Shown here: positions 34,015-44,614 of the stretch, one piece after another | Numbering within the stretch: position 1 is the stretch's first letter | Layout: every line of letters begins with the position of its first letter | DNA from: Pandoraea bronchicola | GTDB lineage: Bacteria > Pseudomonadota > Gammaproteobacteria > Burkholderiales > Burkholderiaceae | Length of the DNA stretch: 64,000 nucleotides | Assembly (NCBI RefSeq): GCF_902459805.1 | Contig: NZ_CABPST010000015.1 | Span: 1 to 64,000, forward strand | Reading direction: 5' to 3' | Notes under the pieces: model-generated | The model's input: the letters and a program-made list of their open reading frames with translations, nothing else | Database searches by the model: none | Told to the model about the DNA's origin: nothing | Translations under genes and position numbers: made by a program

Positions 34015-35250
34015 TCAGCAACTGGTTTCGCGCGGCGTGGTTTCCACTTCCAGACCGAACAGCGGACGCAGACGCGTGCCGAACACGTTACCGAAAAACG
34101 CCGCCACCAGCCACAGCCATCCGTGCAGGCTGCCCGAGATGATGCCGCTGAAATAGGCACCGATATTGCAGCCATACGCCAGACGGGCGCCGTATCCAAG
34201 CAGCAAGCCGCCAACGATGGCCGCGAGCAGCGAGCGAACCGGAATCTTCCACACAGGGGCGAACTTGCCGGCGATGGATGCGGCCGCGAGCGCGCCGAGA
34301 ATGATGCCGATGTCCATCACGGTCGTGACGTCCTGCGCGACCGGCGCATTCAACACATTGACCTGCTTCGCCCAGTACGGCCACGAGGCCACGTCGACGC
34401 CGAGCGCCATGAACGCCTTGGCACCCCAAAGGGCGAACGCCGACGTCACGCCCCAAGGACGGCCAGCCAGCGCCAGCGTCGCGTAGTTCAGCAGCACCAG
34501 CGCCAACGCCCCCCACACCAGCGGCCACGGGCCGCGCAACAGCGCGGGCGTGCCCTTCGCGCTGCGCGTCATCGGCACGCCGACGACTCGTCCATGACGA
34601 CGCTTTTCCGCCCACAACGTGAACGCGCCGATCGCGGCGAACAGCGCGAGGTTGGCAATGAGAGCGGGCCACAGGCCCCACACCTTGATCAGCGAAACCG
34701 GCTTGATATGCGGCAGCGACTCCCACCAGGGCAGATGCGCCGTGGCAACCACCGAACCGACGATGAAGGCGGCCAGCGTAACGATCATGCGCGTGCTGCC
34801 ACCCCCCACGGTGTAAAGCGTGCCCGAGGCACAACCGCCGCCGAGCTGCATGCCGACACCGAAGATGAAGGCGCCGAACGCCACCGACACACCTACCGGT
34901 GAGACTAGACCGACGACCTTGTTACCGAAGAGCGTTCCGTCGGCCAACGCGGGGAAGAACAGGACGACGCCGACCGCCAACATGACCATTTGTGCGCGCA
35001 GCCCGGCACCGCGGCGATCGGCGATGAATACGCGCCAGGCCGACGTAAAACCGAACGACGCATGGTAAAGGGCGACACCGAGCAGCGCCCCAACGCCGGC
35101 CAGCGCGGCTTGTTTCGGGCCCACGGCCGCTTGCAGATAGGCGATGCCGGCTGCAATCAGGACCAACGCAATGGCGAGCGGCCGGGCGTTGTATGAGGAG
35201 GGCGAAAGCGGGGCCGTTTTGACGGCGACCGAAGCGGCGGAAGAAGACAT
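34015..35250 (-). CDS. YeeE/YedE-family sulfur-compound transporter
   Basis: Encodes about 411 residues with roughly ten hydrophobic segments. The family's conserved Cys motifs are present: GGGCASGTLY in the first half and AYGCNIGAYFSG in the second, the sites that relay thiosulfate through the membrane in characterised TsuA-type proteins. Import of thiosulfate or a related sulfur species is therefore likely. The start at 35250 is preferred over 35292 because the upstream 14 residues look unconserved. Confidence 0.85.
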   Translation of the reverse strand: MSSSAASVAVKTAPLSPSSYNARPLAIALVLIAAGIAYLQAAVGPKQAALAGVGALLGVALYHASFGFTSAWRVFIADRRGAGLRAQMVMLAVGVVLFFPALADGTLFGNKVVGLVSPVGVSVAFGAFIFGVGMQLGGGCASGTLYTVGGGSTRMIVTLAAFIVGSVVATAHLPWWESLPHIKPVSLIKVWGLWPALIANLALFAAIGAFTLWAEKRRHGRVVGVPMTRSAKGTPALLRGPWPLVWGALALVLLNYATLALAGRPWGVTSAFALWGAKAFMALGVDVASWPYWAKQVNVLNAPVAQDVTTVMDIGIILGALAAASIAGKFAPVWKIPVRSLLAAIVGGLLLGYGARLAYGCNIGAYFSGIISGSLHGWLWLVAAFFGNVFGTRLRPLFGLEVETTPRETSC

Positions 35251-35604
35251 GACTTGCAGACTCCAGAATGCAGATGGGCGGCACAAGGCCACCCATTAAG
35301 ACAACGTCAAAGGATGCCAGAACACGACCGCACGGAAAACGACCATTTTGTGATTCGCTTATAACCCAGAAGAATATAGGACGTCTGACGCACATTCCTC
35401 TGGTGCGCCACGCCATGCAGCATCACCCCCCGGAAATGATGGTCTGGAAGGCAGTACCGCGCCGGAGACAAGGAACCACGGCGCATTCAACGCGATTTCA
35501 CGATGCGAAGCGGGGGACGTTTGATAGAATGGACATATTGGAACCCGCTGCGCCGGCCCGGCTTGCCTCGCTCGTCGCGGATGCGTTCCCGCCCTCGGAG
35601 AATA
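35251..35604. other. Divergent intergenic region, YeeE transporter / DUF2782-type gene
   Basis: No gene is apparent over about 350 bases. TAGAAT at 35525-35530 is a plausible -10 for the rightward gene; no matching -35 is clear. ATAAC and ATATAGG around 35360-35380 are A/T-rich and may belong to the leftward promoter. Confidence 0.35.
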
Positions 35605-35976
35605 ATGATGAAAACGCGCCTTTCCCGTGCCCTGCCCCTGCTGTTCGGTGCCGGCCTGCTGCTCACCGGCCATGCATTTGCCCAGGATGGCAAGGAAACC
35701 GCCGCGCAAGCCGCCAAACGCGAGGCTGACGCCCGCGCCGCTGCCACCAGCACCTCATCGGTGGACGTCAATCAGGAACGCAAGCCGAGCTACTACGTCA
35801 ACGACCAAGGCACCACCGTGACCGAGTACCGCGATCGCGGCAAGCCGACGGAGATCGATGTCCATTCCCGTTTCGGCACCAACTACCAGTTGACCACGCC
35901 ACCGGACAACTCGCCGCGCGCGCGCGACAACACGTCGCAGAACGACCGTTTGCCGTCCGTCGGCCTGAAGTTCTGA
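35605..35976 (+). CDS. Small periplasmic DUF2782-type protein
   Basis: Encodes about 123 residues, with tandem ATG codons at 35605 and 35608 behind GGAG. A signal peptide with a Leu-rich core ends near HAFAQDG. After an Ala/Lys-rich helix, the domain YYVNDQGTTVTEYRDRGKPTEIDV resembles DUF2782, whose function is unknown. The location just before thrB and near polA matches betaproteobacterial gene order. The mature protein is probably periplasmic. Confidence 0.75.
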   Translation: MMKTRLSRALPLLFGAGLLLTGHAFAQDGKETAAQAAKREADARAAATSTSSVDVNQERKPSYYVNDQGTTVTEYRDRGKPTEIDVHSRFGTNYQLTTPPDNSPRARDNTSQNDRLPSVGLKF

Positions 35977-36104
35977 CGTCTCTGGTAATCTGACTCACCC
36001 GCGCGCGCCGCCTGGCGGCGCGCCAGCTACCTGTATGTCTCGAATCAGCGGCCCGCTGCACGTGCGCGGGCCGTTTGTCTGAGACACCTCCACTCAACGC
36101 ACGC

Positions 36105-37076
36105 ATGGCCGTTTTCACTTCCGTCTCGCCCGAGCAGCTACAACAATGGCTGCAACGCTACGATCTGGGGAATGTTCTCGATTTCCGGGGCATCAGCTCC
36201 GGCATTGAGAACACCAACTACTTTCTGACGACCGAGCGCGGCGAGTTCGTGCTGACGCTGTTCGAGAAGCTCACGGCTACGCAATTGCCGTTCTATCTCC
36301 AGTTGATGGGGCACCTCGCCCACCACGGCGTACCGGTACCCGATCCGATTCCCGATCGCACGGGCGAGATTCTGAACGAGCTAAACGGCAAGCCCGCGAC
36401 CATCGTCACCAAGCTGGCGGGACGCTCCGAACTGTCCCCCGCCCCGGAACACTGCGCGCACGTTGGCGCCATGCTCGCTCGCATGCATCTGGCCGGTCGC
36501 GACTTCACACTTGAGCAGGCCAACCTTCGCAGCCTGCCGTGGTGGCGCGAAGCCGCTCCGGAAGTCATGCCATTCCTGAGCGATTCTGAACGTGCGTTGC
36601 TGCAAAGCGAGATGGCGCATCAGGAAGCGTTTTTCGCGTCGAGCGAATACCGCGCGATGCAAGCTGGACCGTGTCATTGCGACCTGTTCCGCGACAACGT
36701 GTTGTTCGACAAAGCCGAAGACGGTTCGCCTCGCCTGGGCGGATTCTTCGATTTCTATTTCGCGGGATGCGACAAGTGGCTGTTCGATCTGGCCGTGACC
36801 GTCAACGACTGGTGTTGCGACCTGTCGACCGGCGTGCTGGACGACGCTCGCGTGCACGCCATGCTGCGCGCCTACGAGACGGTGCGCCCGCTCACGAGCA
36901 TCGAAGCGTCGCACTGGCGCGATATGCTCCGGGCCGGGGCGCTGCGCTTCTGGGTGTCGCGCCTGTATGATTTTCACTTGCCGCGGACGGCCGAAATGCT
37001 CAAGCCGCACGATCCGGGGCATTTCGAACGAATCCTGCGCCAGCGCATCGAAGCCGTTTCCGTCCCTTGGCTGTAA
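36105..37076 (+). CDS. thrB: Homoserine kinase (ThrB type II, APH-like fold)
   Basis: Encodes about 323 residues. It has the aminoglycoside-kinase-like fold: a [13 protein letters not shown] nucleotide loop, a FVLTLFE strand with the Phe-Glu, the catalytic [13 protein letters not shown] and the metal-binding GFFDFYFAG. It phosphorylates homoserine in threonine biosynthesis. The ATG at 36105 fits the family start [13 protein letters not shown]. It follows the DUF2782-type gene by about 130 bases and is 31 bases before the next gene. Confidence 0.93.
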   Translation: MAVFTSVSPEQLQQWLQRYDLGNVLDFRGISSGIENTNYFLTTERGEFVLTLFEKLTATQLPFYLQLMGHLAHHGVPVPDPIPDRTGEILNELNGKPATIVTKLAGRSELSPAPEHCAHVGAMLARMHLAGRDFTLEQANLRSLPWWREAAPEVMPFLSDSERALLQSEMAHQEAFFASSEYRAMQAGPCHCDLFRDNVLFDKAEDGSPRLGGFFDFYFAGCDKWLFDLAVTVNDWCCDLSTGVLDDARVHAMLRAYETVRPLTSIEASHWRDMLRAGALRFWVSRLYDFHLPRTAEMLKPHDPGHFERILRQRIEAVSVPWL

Positions 37077-37107
37077 CCTGACGTCCTATCGGAGTCATTC
37101 GAACCCT

Positions 37108-37917
37108 ATGCAATTGCTTGAAGTCCCGCCGAAGAGTGGTTATGTGTGGCTGCGCCAGGGCATCTGGCTGTTCCGCAAGAACCCGCTCGCCATTCTGACG
37201 CTGCTCTTCGCCTATCTGTTCGGCGTGATGTTGCTGTCGATCCTGCCGGTTGTGGGCGCGTTCCTGCCGCTGCTGTTCATACCCGGCCTGTCGGTCGGCT
37301 TCATGGCCGCCTGCCGCGACATCATCAAGAGCAAGCAGGTGTTGCCGACCGTGCTGCTCGACGGCTTTCGCGGCCACGGCAAAGAAGTCTCTCGCCGGCT
37401 GCTCATCCTCGGCGGCTATTACATCGTGGCGATGGCCGCCGTGTTCCTCTTCTCCGCACTCTTCGACGGCGGCGACCTGCTGAACAAGATGCTCTTCGGC
37501 GGGCGCATCAGCGAAGAATCGCTCGTGAACGGCTCGATGGGCCAGGCAATGCTGGCCGCAGCGGTGGCCTATGTGCCGGTCGCGATGATGTTCTGGTTCG
37601 CACCGGTGCTCGTGGCCTGGCACGACGTCACGCCCGTCAAGGCGCTGTTTTTCAGTTGGACGGCCTGCGTGCGCAACCTGCGTGCCTTTGTCGTCTATGG
37701 GCTGTGCACGGCGGTCGTCGCCACGGTGCTGCCACTGATCCTGACACTGACGATGGCTGCGATGGGCATTCATCAATACGCCATGCTCATCCTCATGCCG
37801 TACTCGATCCTGTTCACGGCGGTGCTGTACTGCTCGTTCTACGCGAGCTATCGCGGCTGCTTCGGCGTGCAGGAAATCGGCGCCATCGATCCGAACGTCG
37901 CGCCACCGGAGGCGTAA
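37108..37917 (+). CDS. BPSS1780-family membrane protein
   Basis: Encodes about 269 residues with six hydrophobic segments; the N-terminus GYVWLRQGIWLFRKNPL precedes the first. The family, named after a Burkholderia pseudomallei protein, is conserved in betaproteobacteria, and its function is unknown. It lies 31 bases downstream of thrB, so co-transcription is likely. A strong terminator follows. Confidence 0.8.
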   Translation: MQLLEVPPKSGYVWLRQGIWLFRKNPLAILTLLFAYLFGVMLLSILPVVGAFLPLLFIPGLSVGFMAACRDIIKSKQVLPTVLLDGFRGHGKEVSRRLLILGGYYIVAMAAVFLFSALFDGGDLLNKMLFGGRISEESLVNGSMGQAMLAAAVAYVPVAMMFWFAPVLVAWHDVTPVKALFFSWTACVRNLRAFVVYGLCTAVVATVLPLILTLTMAAMGIHQYAMLILMPYSILFTAVLYCSFYASYRGCFGVQEIGAIDPNVAPPEA

Positions 37918-37947
37918 GCCTTGGCGTCGATCATCGGCGCACAAAGC

Positions 37948-37974
37948 AAAGGGCGCCCGAGGGCGCCCTTTTTC
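37948..37974 (+). terminator. Terminator after the thrB-membrane protein unit
   Basis: GGGCGCCC-ga-GGGCGCCC flanked by AAA and TTTTT; it lies 30 bases after the membrane-protein stop, and uvrD converges from the right. Confidence 0.85.
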
Positions 37975-38015
37975 ATGGCCGTGACGATAACGCCATCGAA
38001 TCGCCGGTCCCGCCG

Positions 38016-40337
38016 TTACTCGATCGGCTGGAGTTTCGCGACGGCAAGTGCGAGCCACTTCTCGCCATGACGCCCGAACCTCACATGAGCGCGAGCTTCC
38101 ACGCCCGTCCCCTCAAGCCCGATGATCTTGCCCTCGCCGAACTTGGTGTGGAAGACGCCCTGCCCCAGCTTGAAGCCCGTCTCCGACGACCGCGAACGGT
38201 CTGCAAGCGCCTGTTCCGACTTGGTCGCCACCCATTCGTCCTGCTTTGGCGCGCTCGCTTGCGGACGCGAAAACCAGTCGCGCCCCCAGGCCGGCTCTGC
38301 CTGGCCCAGACGCGCGCCCGGCTGCGCACGCGGCGTCAGGAACTTCAATACCGCCTCCGGAATTTCCTCGAAGAAGCGCGAGCGAACGTTGTAGCGCGTC
38401 TGACCATGAAGCATGCGGCTTTGCGTGAACGAGAGATATAACCGCTCCTTGGCACGCGTGATTGCCACGTACATCAATCGGCGCTCTTCCTCGAGACCGT
38501 CGAGTTCGAGCGCACTGTTTTCGTGCGGGAACAGCCCCTCTTCCAGACCGGTGACGAAGACCGCCGTAAATTCCAGCCCCTTGGCTGCGTGAACCGTCAT
38601 CAGTTGCACGGCGTCCTGCCCAGCCTCTGCCTGATTGTCCCCGGCCTCGAGCGAGGCATGCGACAGAAACCCGGCGAGCGGCGTCATCTCCACTGGCGTG
38701 TCGGCGTCGACTACGCCATCGGGCGACGCCAGCACATCGGGCGCGCCCGGCAACGCGGGCCGCATGGCGATCAAACGCGCCGGCGCGTCGAGCCCGTAAC
38801 CCTCTTCGGCGATGAATGCCGTGGCCGCATGCACCAGTTCCTGCAAGTTCTCGATACGATCCTGACCTTCCTTCTCGGTCTGGTAGTGTGCGATCAGCCC
38901 GCTCGCGTCGATGATATGCGTGACGACCTCCGGCAGCGTGAGGCGCGCGGTGTCCTGACGCATCTGCTCGATCAACCGGACGAATGCCGTCAGATTGGTG
39001 CCCGCTTTGCCGGTCATATAAGGTACGGCGGCATACATCGAGCAGTTGTAGAGACGTGCCGCGTCTGCCAACTGCTCCAATGACCGCGCGCCGATCCCGC
39101 GCGTCGGGAAGTTCACGACCCGGACAAACGCCGTATCGTCGTTCGGGTTCTCGATCAGACGCAGGTACGCCAGCGCATGCTTGACTTCCTGACGCTCGAA
39201 AAAGCGCAGCCCGCCGTACACACGGTACGCGATGCCTGCGCCCACCAGTGCGTGCTCCATCACCCGCGACTGGGCGTTACTCCGATACAGAATGGCGATG
39301 TCCTGGCGCGACAGGCCCTGCGCGACGAGCGCCTTGATCTCTTCGACAAGCCAGCTCGCCTCCTGCAAGTCGGTAGCGGCCTCGTAGACCCGGATCAGCT
39401 CGCCATGCCCCGCATCGGTGCGCAAATTTTTGCCCAGACGCCGCGCATTATTCGAAATCAATGCGTTGGCCGCGTCCAGGATGTTGCCGTGCGACCGGTA
39501 GTTCTGCTCGAGCTTGATCATGTGCCGAACGCGGAATTCGCGCTCGAAGTCAGCCATATTGCCGACGTTGGCACCACGAAACGCGTAGATGCTCTGATCG
39601 TCGTCGCCCACGGCAAACACTGCCGCGTTCGATCCCGCGAGCATCTTGAGCCATGCGTACTGGAGCTTGTTCGTGTCCTGAAACTCGTCGACGAGGATGT
39701 GACGGAAGCGCGACTGGTAATGCACCCGCAGCGGCTCGTTATGCTTGAGCAGTTCGAAACAGCGCAGCAGCAGTTCGGCGAAATCGACCACCCCTTCGCG
39801 CTGGCATTGCTCCTGATAGGCGGCGTACAGCTCGACGAACTTCTGGTTGAAGGCGTCGTTGGCCTCGACCTCGTGCGGGCGCAAGCCCTGTTCCTTGGCG
39901 TTATTGATGAAATATTGCAGGTTTTTCGGCGGAAACTTCTCATCGTCGACATTCGCCGCTTTCATCATTCGCTTGATGGCGGAGAGCTGATCGGCCTGAT
40001 CGAGGATCTGGAAGCTCTGCGGCAGCCCGGCGTCGCGAAAATGCGCGCGCAGCATACGGTTGCACAGTCCGTGGAACGTGCCGATCCACATGGCGCGGGT
40101 GCTGATCGGCAGCATGGCCCCCAGACGGGCCTGCATTTCCTTGGCCGCCTTATTGGTAAAGGTCACCGCCAGAATGCCGGCCGGGCCCACATGGCCTTGC
40201 TGGATCAGCCACGCGATACGCGTGGTCAGCACGCGCGTCTTGCCGGAACCTGCGCCCGCGAGAATAAGGGCTGGCTCATCCGGGAGGGTCACGGCGGCCA
40301 GTTGTTCGGGGTTCAGGTTGGCGAGCAGATCGGGCAT
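38016..40337 (-). CDS. uvrD: DNA helicase UvrD
   Basis: Encodes about 773 residues with the superfamily-1 motifs in order: LAGAGSGKT (Walker A), FTNKAAKEM, VDEFQDTN (Walker B), GDDDQSIYAFRGA (motif III), EQNYRS (IV), LMTVHAAKGLEF (V) and EERRLMYVAITRA (VI). The C-terminus has a Tudor-like GVFHTKFGEGKIIG segment typical of UvrD/PcrA. It unwinds DNA in excision and mismatch repair. ATG 40337 is preferred; an upstream TTG at 40355 sits almost on the predicted transcript start. Confidence 0.95.
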   Translation of the reverse strand: MPDLLANLNPEQLAAVTLPDEPALILAGAGSGKTRVLTTRIAWLIQQGHVGPAGILAVTFTNKAAKEMQARLGAMLPISTRAMWIGTFHGLCNRMLRAHFRDAGLPQSFQILDQADQLSAIKRMMKAANVDDEKFPPKNLQYFINNAKEQGLRPHEVEANDAFNQKFVELYAAYQEQCQREGVVDFAELLLRCFELLKHNEPLRVHYQSRFRHILVDEFQDTNKLQYAWLKMLAGSNAAVFAVGDDDQSIYAFRGANVGNMADFEREFRVRHMIKLEQNYRSHGNILDAANALISNNARRLGKNLRTDAGHGELIRVYEAATDLQEASWLVEEIKALVAQGLSRQDIAILYRSNAQSRVMEHALVGAGIAYRVYGGLRFFERQEVKHALAYLRLIENPNDDTAFVRVVNFPTRGIGARSLEQLADAARLYNCSMYAAVPYMTGKAGTNLTAFVRLIEQMRQDTARLTLPEVVTHIIDASGLIAHYQTEKEGQDRIENLQELVHAATAFIAEEGYGLDAPARLIAMRPALPGAPDVLASPDGVVDADTPVEMTPLAGFLSHASLEAGDNQAEAGQDAVQLMTVHAAKGLEFTAVFVTGLEEGLFPHENSALELDGLEEERRLMYVAITRAKERLYLSFTQSRMLHGQTRYNVRSRFFEEIPEAVLKFLTPRAQPGARLGQAEPAWGRDWFSRPQASAPKQDEWVATKSEQALADRSRSSETGFKLGQGVFHTKFGEGKIIGLEGTGVEARAHVRFGRHGEKWLALAVAKLQPIE

Positions 40338-40365
40338 GTCGGGAGGGAAATTCAAGTGAACCCCG

Positions 40366-40371
40366 ATTATA
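40366..40371 (-). promoter_or_regulatory. -10 box for uvrD
   Basis: TATAAT on the minus strand, about 28 bases before the uvrD ATG. No clear -35. It lies about 37 bases from the valS -10 facing the other way. Confidence 0.5.
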
Positions 40372-40407
40372 AATCCTGCTGCGACGCGGAAACGGCGCCG
40401 AATCTTT

Positions 40408-40413
40408 TATAAT
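40408..40413 (+). promoter_or_regulatory. -10 box for valS
   Basis: TATAAT on the plus strand 36 bases before the valS ATG. With the uvrD box it forms a compact divergent promoter region. Confidence 0.5.
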
Positions 40414-40448
40414 TCAGGGTTTCACGCATTACACGGTCCATCCAATCC

Positions 40449-43310
40449 ATGAGCGACAGCGACAATACGCTTGCCAAGAGCTTCGAGCCGCAGGACGTCG
40501 AAGCCCACTGGGGCCCCGAATGGGAACGCCGCGGCTATGCCCGGCCGACTTTCGACGACGCCCGCGAAGATTTCAGCATCCAGTTGCCGCCGCCGAACGT
40601 TACCGGCACGCTGCACATGGGGCATGCGTTCAACCAGACGATCATGGATGGCCTCACCCGCTATCACCGCATGAAAGGTGCCAACACCCTCTGGGTGCCG
40701 GGCACGGACCATGCAGGCATCGCCACGCAGATCGTCGTCGAGCGCCAGCTCGACGCCCAGAAGATCTCGCGCCACGACCTCGGCCGCGAGAAGTTCGTCG
40801 AGCGAGTCTGGGACTGGAAGGAACAGTCGGGCAGTACGATCACGCGTCAGGTGCGCCGTCTGGGCGCGTCCATCGACTGGAGTCGTGAGTACTTCACGAT
40901 GGACGACAAGATGTCCCAGGCCGTGCGCGACGTGTTCGTCACGCTGTACGAGCAGGGGCTGATCTATCGTGGCAAGCGTCTCGTGAACTGGGAATCGACC
41001 CTGCTCACCGCCGTGTCCGATCTGGAAGTGGTCAGCGAGGAAGAAGAAGGCTCGCTGTGGCACATTCGCTATCCGCTGGCTGACGGCTCGGGTTCACTCA
41101 CGGTTGCCACCACGCGTCCGGAGACGATGCTCGGCGACGTCGCGCTGATGGTCCATCCGGAAGACGAGCGCTACAAACACCTGATCGGCCAGATGGCCAA
41201 GCTGCCGCTGTCCGATCGCGAAATCCCGATCATCGCCGACGATTACGTCGATCGCGAATTCGGCACGGGCGTGGTGAAAGTCACGCCGGCGCACGACTTC
41301 AACGATTACGCCGTGGGCCAGCGCCACAACCTGCCGCAGATCAACATTCTCACGCTCGACGCGAAGATCAACGAGAACGCCCCGGAAAAGTACCGCGGAC
41401 TGGATCGTTTCGACGCGCGCAAGCAGATCGTCGCCGACCTCGACGCACAGGGCCTGCTCGAATCGGTCAAACCGCACAAGCTGATGGTGCCGCGCAGCGA
41501 CCGCACCGGCACGGTCATCGAGCCGATGCTCACCGACCAATGGTTTGTCGCGATGAGCAAACCCGCACCGGAAGGCACGTTCCATCCGGGCAAGTCGATT
41601 ACCGAGACGGCGCTCGATGTCGTGCGCAGCGGTGAGATCAAGTTCGTGCCGGAGAACTGGACGACGACCTATAACCAGTGGCTCGAGAACATTCAGGACT
41701 GGTGTATCTCGCGTCAACTCTGGTGGGGCCACCAGATTCCCGCGTGGTACGACGATGCAGGCAAGGTGTACGTCGCTCGCACGGAAGACGAAGCGATCGG
41801 GAAGGCGCGTGCTAACGGTTACACCGGCACACTCAAGCGCGACGAAGACGTGCTCGACACATGGTTCTCGTCGGCACTGGTGCCGTTCTCGTCGCTTGGC
41901 TGGCCGCAAGAGACGCCCGAACTGAAGCACTTCCTGCCGTCGTCGGTGCTGGTGACCGGCTTCGACATCATCTTCTTCTGGGTGGCGCGCATGGTCATGA
42001 TGACCACGCACTTCACGGGCAAGGTGCCGTTCAAGACCGTGTACGTGCACGGCCTCGTGCGCGATGCCGAAGGCCAGAAGATGTCGAAGTCGAAGGGCAA
42101 CACGCTCGATCCGATCGACATCGTCGACGGTGTGTCGCTCGACGCCCTCCTCGCCAAGCGCACGACGGGTCTGATGAACCCGAAGCAGGCCGCGAGTATC
42201 GAGAAGAAGACGCGCAAGGAATTTCCGGAAGGCATTGCGCCGTTCGGGACCGACGCGTTGCGCTTCACGTTCGCATCGATGGCCACGCTCGGCCGGAACA
42301 TCAACTTCGATCTCGCGCGCTGCGAAGGCTATCGCAACTTCTGCAACAAGCTGTGGAACGCCACGCGCTTCGTGCTGATGAACTGCGAAGGCCAGGACTG
42401 CGGCATGGCGCCGTGCGTGGGGGATTGCGGTCCGGACGGTCAACTGGACTTCTCGCGCGCCGACCGCTGGATCGTGTCGCTGCTGCAACGCGTGGAAGCC
42501 GATGTCGCGAAGGGCTTTGCCGACTACCGCTTCGACAACATCGCCAGCGCGATCTACAAGTTCGTGTGGGACGAGTACTGCGACTGGTACGTCGAACTGG
42601 CCAAGTGGCAGATTCAGAACGGCACCCCGGCGCAACAGCGCGCTACGCGCCGCACCCTGCTGCGTGTGCTGGAAACGGTGCTGCGCCTGGCGCACCCGAT
42701 CATCCCGTTCATCACCGAAGCCCTGTGGCAAAAGGTGGCGCCGTTGGCCGGCCGCTATCCGGCAGACAAGGCAGCGGGCGAAGCCAGTATCATGGTGCAG
42801 CCGTACCCGGTGGCCGACACGAGCAAGATCGACGAAGGCGACGAAGCCTGGATGCAGCAGTTGAAGGCGGCGGTCGACGCATGCCGCAACCTGCGCGGGG
42901 AAATGAACCTCTCGCCGGCCCAACGCGTCCCTCTGCTGGTGGCGGGCGATGTGGCATTCCTCACGTCGATCGCACCGTACCTGCAAACGCTGGCGAAGCT
43001 CTCCGAGGTGCAGGTGCTGGCCGACGAAGCCACGCTCGACGCGCAGGCCGCCGGCGCGCCGCTCGCCGTGGTGGGCGCGAACAAGCTCGCATTGAAGGTG
43101 GAGATCGACGTCGCGGCAGAGCGCGAGCGCCTCGGCAAGGAAGTCAAGCGTCTCGAAGGCGAGATCGCGAAGTGCCACGGCAAGCTCTCCAACGAGAGCT
43201 TTGTGGCGCGAGCGCCTGCCAACGTCGTGGAACTCGAGAAGCAACGATTGGTCGACTTTGAAGCCGTTCTCGGCAAATTGCAGGCTCAGCTCGCCCGCCT
43301 GCCCGCTTGA
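40449..43310 (+). CDS. valS: Valyl-tRNA synthetase
   Basis: Encodes 953 residues. The class I signatures are [16 protein letters not shown] (HIGH) and [14 protein letters not shown] (KMSKS). The editing domain contains [10 protein letters not shown], and the C-terminal coiled-coil arm reads [18 protein letters not shown]. It charges tRNA-Val and hydrolyses mischarged Thr. galU follows 29 bases later on the same strand, so the two probably share a transcript. Confidence 0.97.
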   Translation: MSDSDNTLAKSFEPQDVEAHWGPEWERRGYARPTFDDAREDFSIQLPPPNVTGTLHMGHAFNQTIMDGLTRYHRMKGANTLWVPGTDHAGIATQIVVERQLDAQKISRHDLGREKFVERVWDWKEQSGSTITRQVRRLGASIDWSREYFTMDDKMSQAVRDVFVTLYEQGLIYRGKRLVNWESTLLTAVSDLEVVSEEEEGSLWHIRYPLADGSGSLTVATTRPETMLGDVALMVHPEDERYKHLIGQMAKLPLSDREIPIIADDYVDREFGTGVVKVTPAHDFNDYAVGQRHNLPQINILTLDAKINENAPEKYRGLDRFDARKQIVADLDAQGLLESVKPHKLMVPRSDRTGTVIEPMLTDQWFVAMSKPAPEGTFHPGKSITETALDVVRSGEIKFVPENWTTTYNQWLENIQDWCISRQLWWGHQIPAWYDDAGKVYVARTEDEAIGKARANGYTGTLKRDEDVLDTWFSSALVPFSSLGWPQETPELKHFLPSSVLVTGFDIIFFWVARMVMMTTHFTGKVPFKTVYVHGLVRDAEGQKMSKSKGNTLDPIDIVDGVSLDALLAKRTTGLMNPKQAASIEKKTRKEFPEGIAPFGTDALRFTFASMATLGRNINFDLARCEGYRNFCNKLWNATRFVLMNCEGQDCGMAPCVGDCGPDGQLDFSRADRWIVSLLQRVEADVAKGFADYRFDNIASAIYKFVWDEYCDWYVELAKWQIQNGTPAQQRATRRTLLRVLETVLRLAHPIIPFITEALWQKVAPLAGRYPADKAAGEASIMVQPYPVADTSKIDEGDEAWMQQLKAAVDACRNLRGEMNLSPAQRVPLLVAGDVAFLTSIAPYLQTLAKLSEVQVLADEATLDAQAAGAPLAVVGANKLALKVEIDVAAERERLGKEVKRLEGEIAKCHGKLSNESFVARAPANVVELEKQRLVDFEAVLGKLQAQLARLPA

Positions 43311-43339
43311 GACGCTCGATAGCTACCAGGGAGATACCA

Positions 43340-44224
43340 ATGAAAACCGTCGTGACCAAAGCCGTGTTCCCCGTTGCGGGCCTCGGCACCCGATTCCTCC
43401 CGGCGACCAAGGCGAGCCCGAAGGAAATGCTGCCCGTCGTCGACAAGCCGCTGATTCAGTACGCGGTGGAAGAAGCGGCGGCCGCCGGCATTACGGAGAT
43501 GATCTTCGTGACGGGGCGCAACAAGCGTGCGATCGAAGATCACTTCGACACGGCCTTCGAACTCGAAGCGGAACTCGAAGCCAAGAACAAGCAGGCGCTG
43601 CTCGACGTCGTGCATTCGATCAAGCCGCAGCATATCGACTGCTTCTACGTGCGTCAGCCCAAGGCGCTGGGTCTGGGGCATGCGGTGCTGTGTGCAGAGA
43701 AGCTCGTGGGCGATGAGCCGTTCGCGGTCATTCTCGCCGACGACTTGCTCGATGGCGACCCGCCGGTGCTCAAGCAGATGGTCGATCTGTACAACCAGTA
43801 TCACAACTCGATCATCGGCGTGGAAGAGATCCCCATCGAGCAGAGCCGCTCGTACGGCATCGTCGCGGGCAACGAGTGGGGCGAGAAGGACATCGTCAAA
43901 CTGACGAATATCGTCGAAAAGCCGGCACCGGAAGATGCACCGTCGAATCTGGGCGTTGTCGGCCGCTACGTGCTGCGTCCGCGCATCTTCGATTGCATTC
44001 GCGAGATCGATCCGGGCTCGGGTGGCGAGATCCAATTGACGGATGCCATCCAGAAGCTGATGCAGGATGAAGTCGTATTGGCGTATCGCTACAAGGGCAA
44101 GCGCTTCGATTGCGGCAGCAAGCTCGGCTACCTGAAGGCGACGGTGGAGTTTGCGCTGCGTCACCCGGAACTGAAGGACGCGTTCCGAGAGTACCTGCGC
44201 GAGACGCACGGCGATCTCGGGTAA
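43340..44224 (+). CDS. galU: UTP-glucose-1-phosphate uridylyltransferase GalU
   Basis: Encodes 294 residues. It opens [26 protein letters not shown], the GalU nucleotide-binding signature, and has [10 protein letters not shown] and [21 protein letters not shown] further on, with [16 protein letters not shown] near the end. It makes UDP-glucose for surface polysaccharide and cell-wall sugars. The ATG at 43340 has GGGAG upstream; a longer reading from 43307 crosses the valS stop. Confidence 0.96.
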   Translation: MKTVVTKAVFPVAGLGTRFLPATKASPKEMLPVVDKPLIQYAVEEAAAAGITEMIFVTGRNKRAIEDHFDTAFELEAELEAKNKQALLDVVHSIKPQHIDCFYVRQPKALGLGHAVLCAEKLVGDEPFAVILADDLLDGDPPVLKQMVDLYNQYHNSIIGVEEIPIEQSRSYGIVAGNEWGEKDIVKLTNIVEKPAPEDAPSNLGVVGRYVLRPRIFDCIREIDPGSGGEIQLTDAIQKLMQDEVVLAYRYKGKRFDCGSKLGYLKATVEFALRHPELKDAFREYLRETHGDLG

Positions 44225-44245
44225 GCGTCAGGCACTGCACCAAAG

Positions 44246-44278
44246 AAAAAGCCGACGGCATGTCCGTCGGCTTTTTTT
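44246..44278 (+). terminator. Terminator after valS-galU
   Basis: AAAAAGCCGACGG-catgt-CCGTCGGCTTTTTTT is a strong 9-bp hairpin with flanking A and T runs; it can also end the convergent tusA-like gene. Confidence 0.9.
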
Positions 44279-44297
44279 CACCCGCAGCGCGGTGCAA

Positions 44298-44525
44298 TCA
44301 GCGGCGGCGCATCAGGAAGTGGAACGTCTTGCCTTCTTCGCGCGACTCGATGAGTTCGTTGCCGGTCTGCTTGGCAAACGCGCTGAAGTCGCGCGCCGAA
44401 CCCGGATCGGTGGCAATGATGTGCAGTACTTCGCCGCTCTGCATGTCGGCAAGTGCCTTCTTGGCACGCAGGATCGGCAGCGGGCAGTTCAGACCGCTCG
44501 CGTCGACTTCTTTCTGGAATTCCAT
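44298..44525 (-). CDS. TusA/SirA-family sulfur carrier protein
   Basis: Encodes 75 residues. The signature DASGLNCPLPILRAKKAL near residues 8-25 carries the conserved Cys that receives persulfide sulfur and the CPxP motif of the SirA/TusA fold. LHIIATDPGSARDFSAF completes the domain. TusA relays sulfur to tRNA thiolation and other pathways; other family members serve sulfur oxidation. Whether this is TusA itself is not certain. It converges with galU. Confidence 0.88.
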   Translation of the reverse strand: MEFQKEVDASGLNCPLPILRAKKALADMQSGEVLHIIATDPGSARDFSAFAKQTGNELIESREEGKTFHFLMRRR

Positions 44526-44614
44526 GCTCTTGTCCCTCTCGTCAGTCCTGTTCGAATCGTGTGCCGGGCTCCCCCTGCAGACCGCGATTCTACCGTAGTC
44601 GCCGCACCGCGCCG

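Noticed and set aside
41094-43244. 716-codon minus-strand frame opposite valS
   Set aside because: Arises from codon bias of valS; composition is Arg/His/Val-rich without family motifs.
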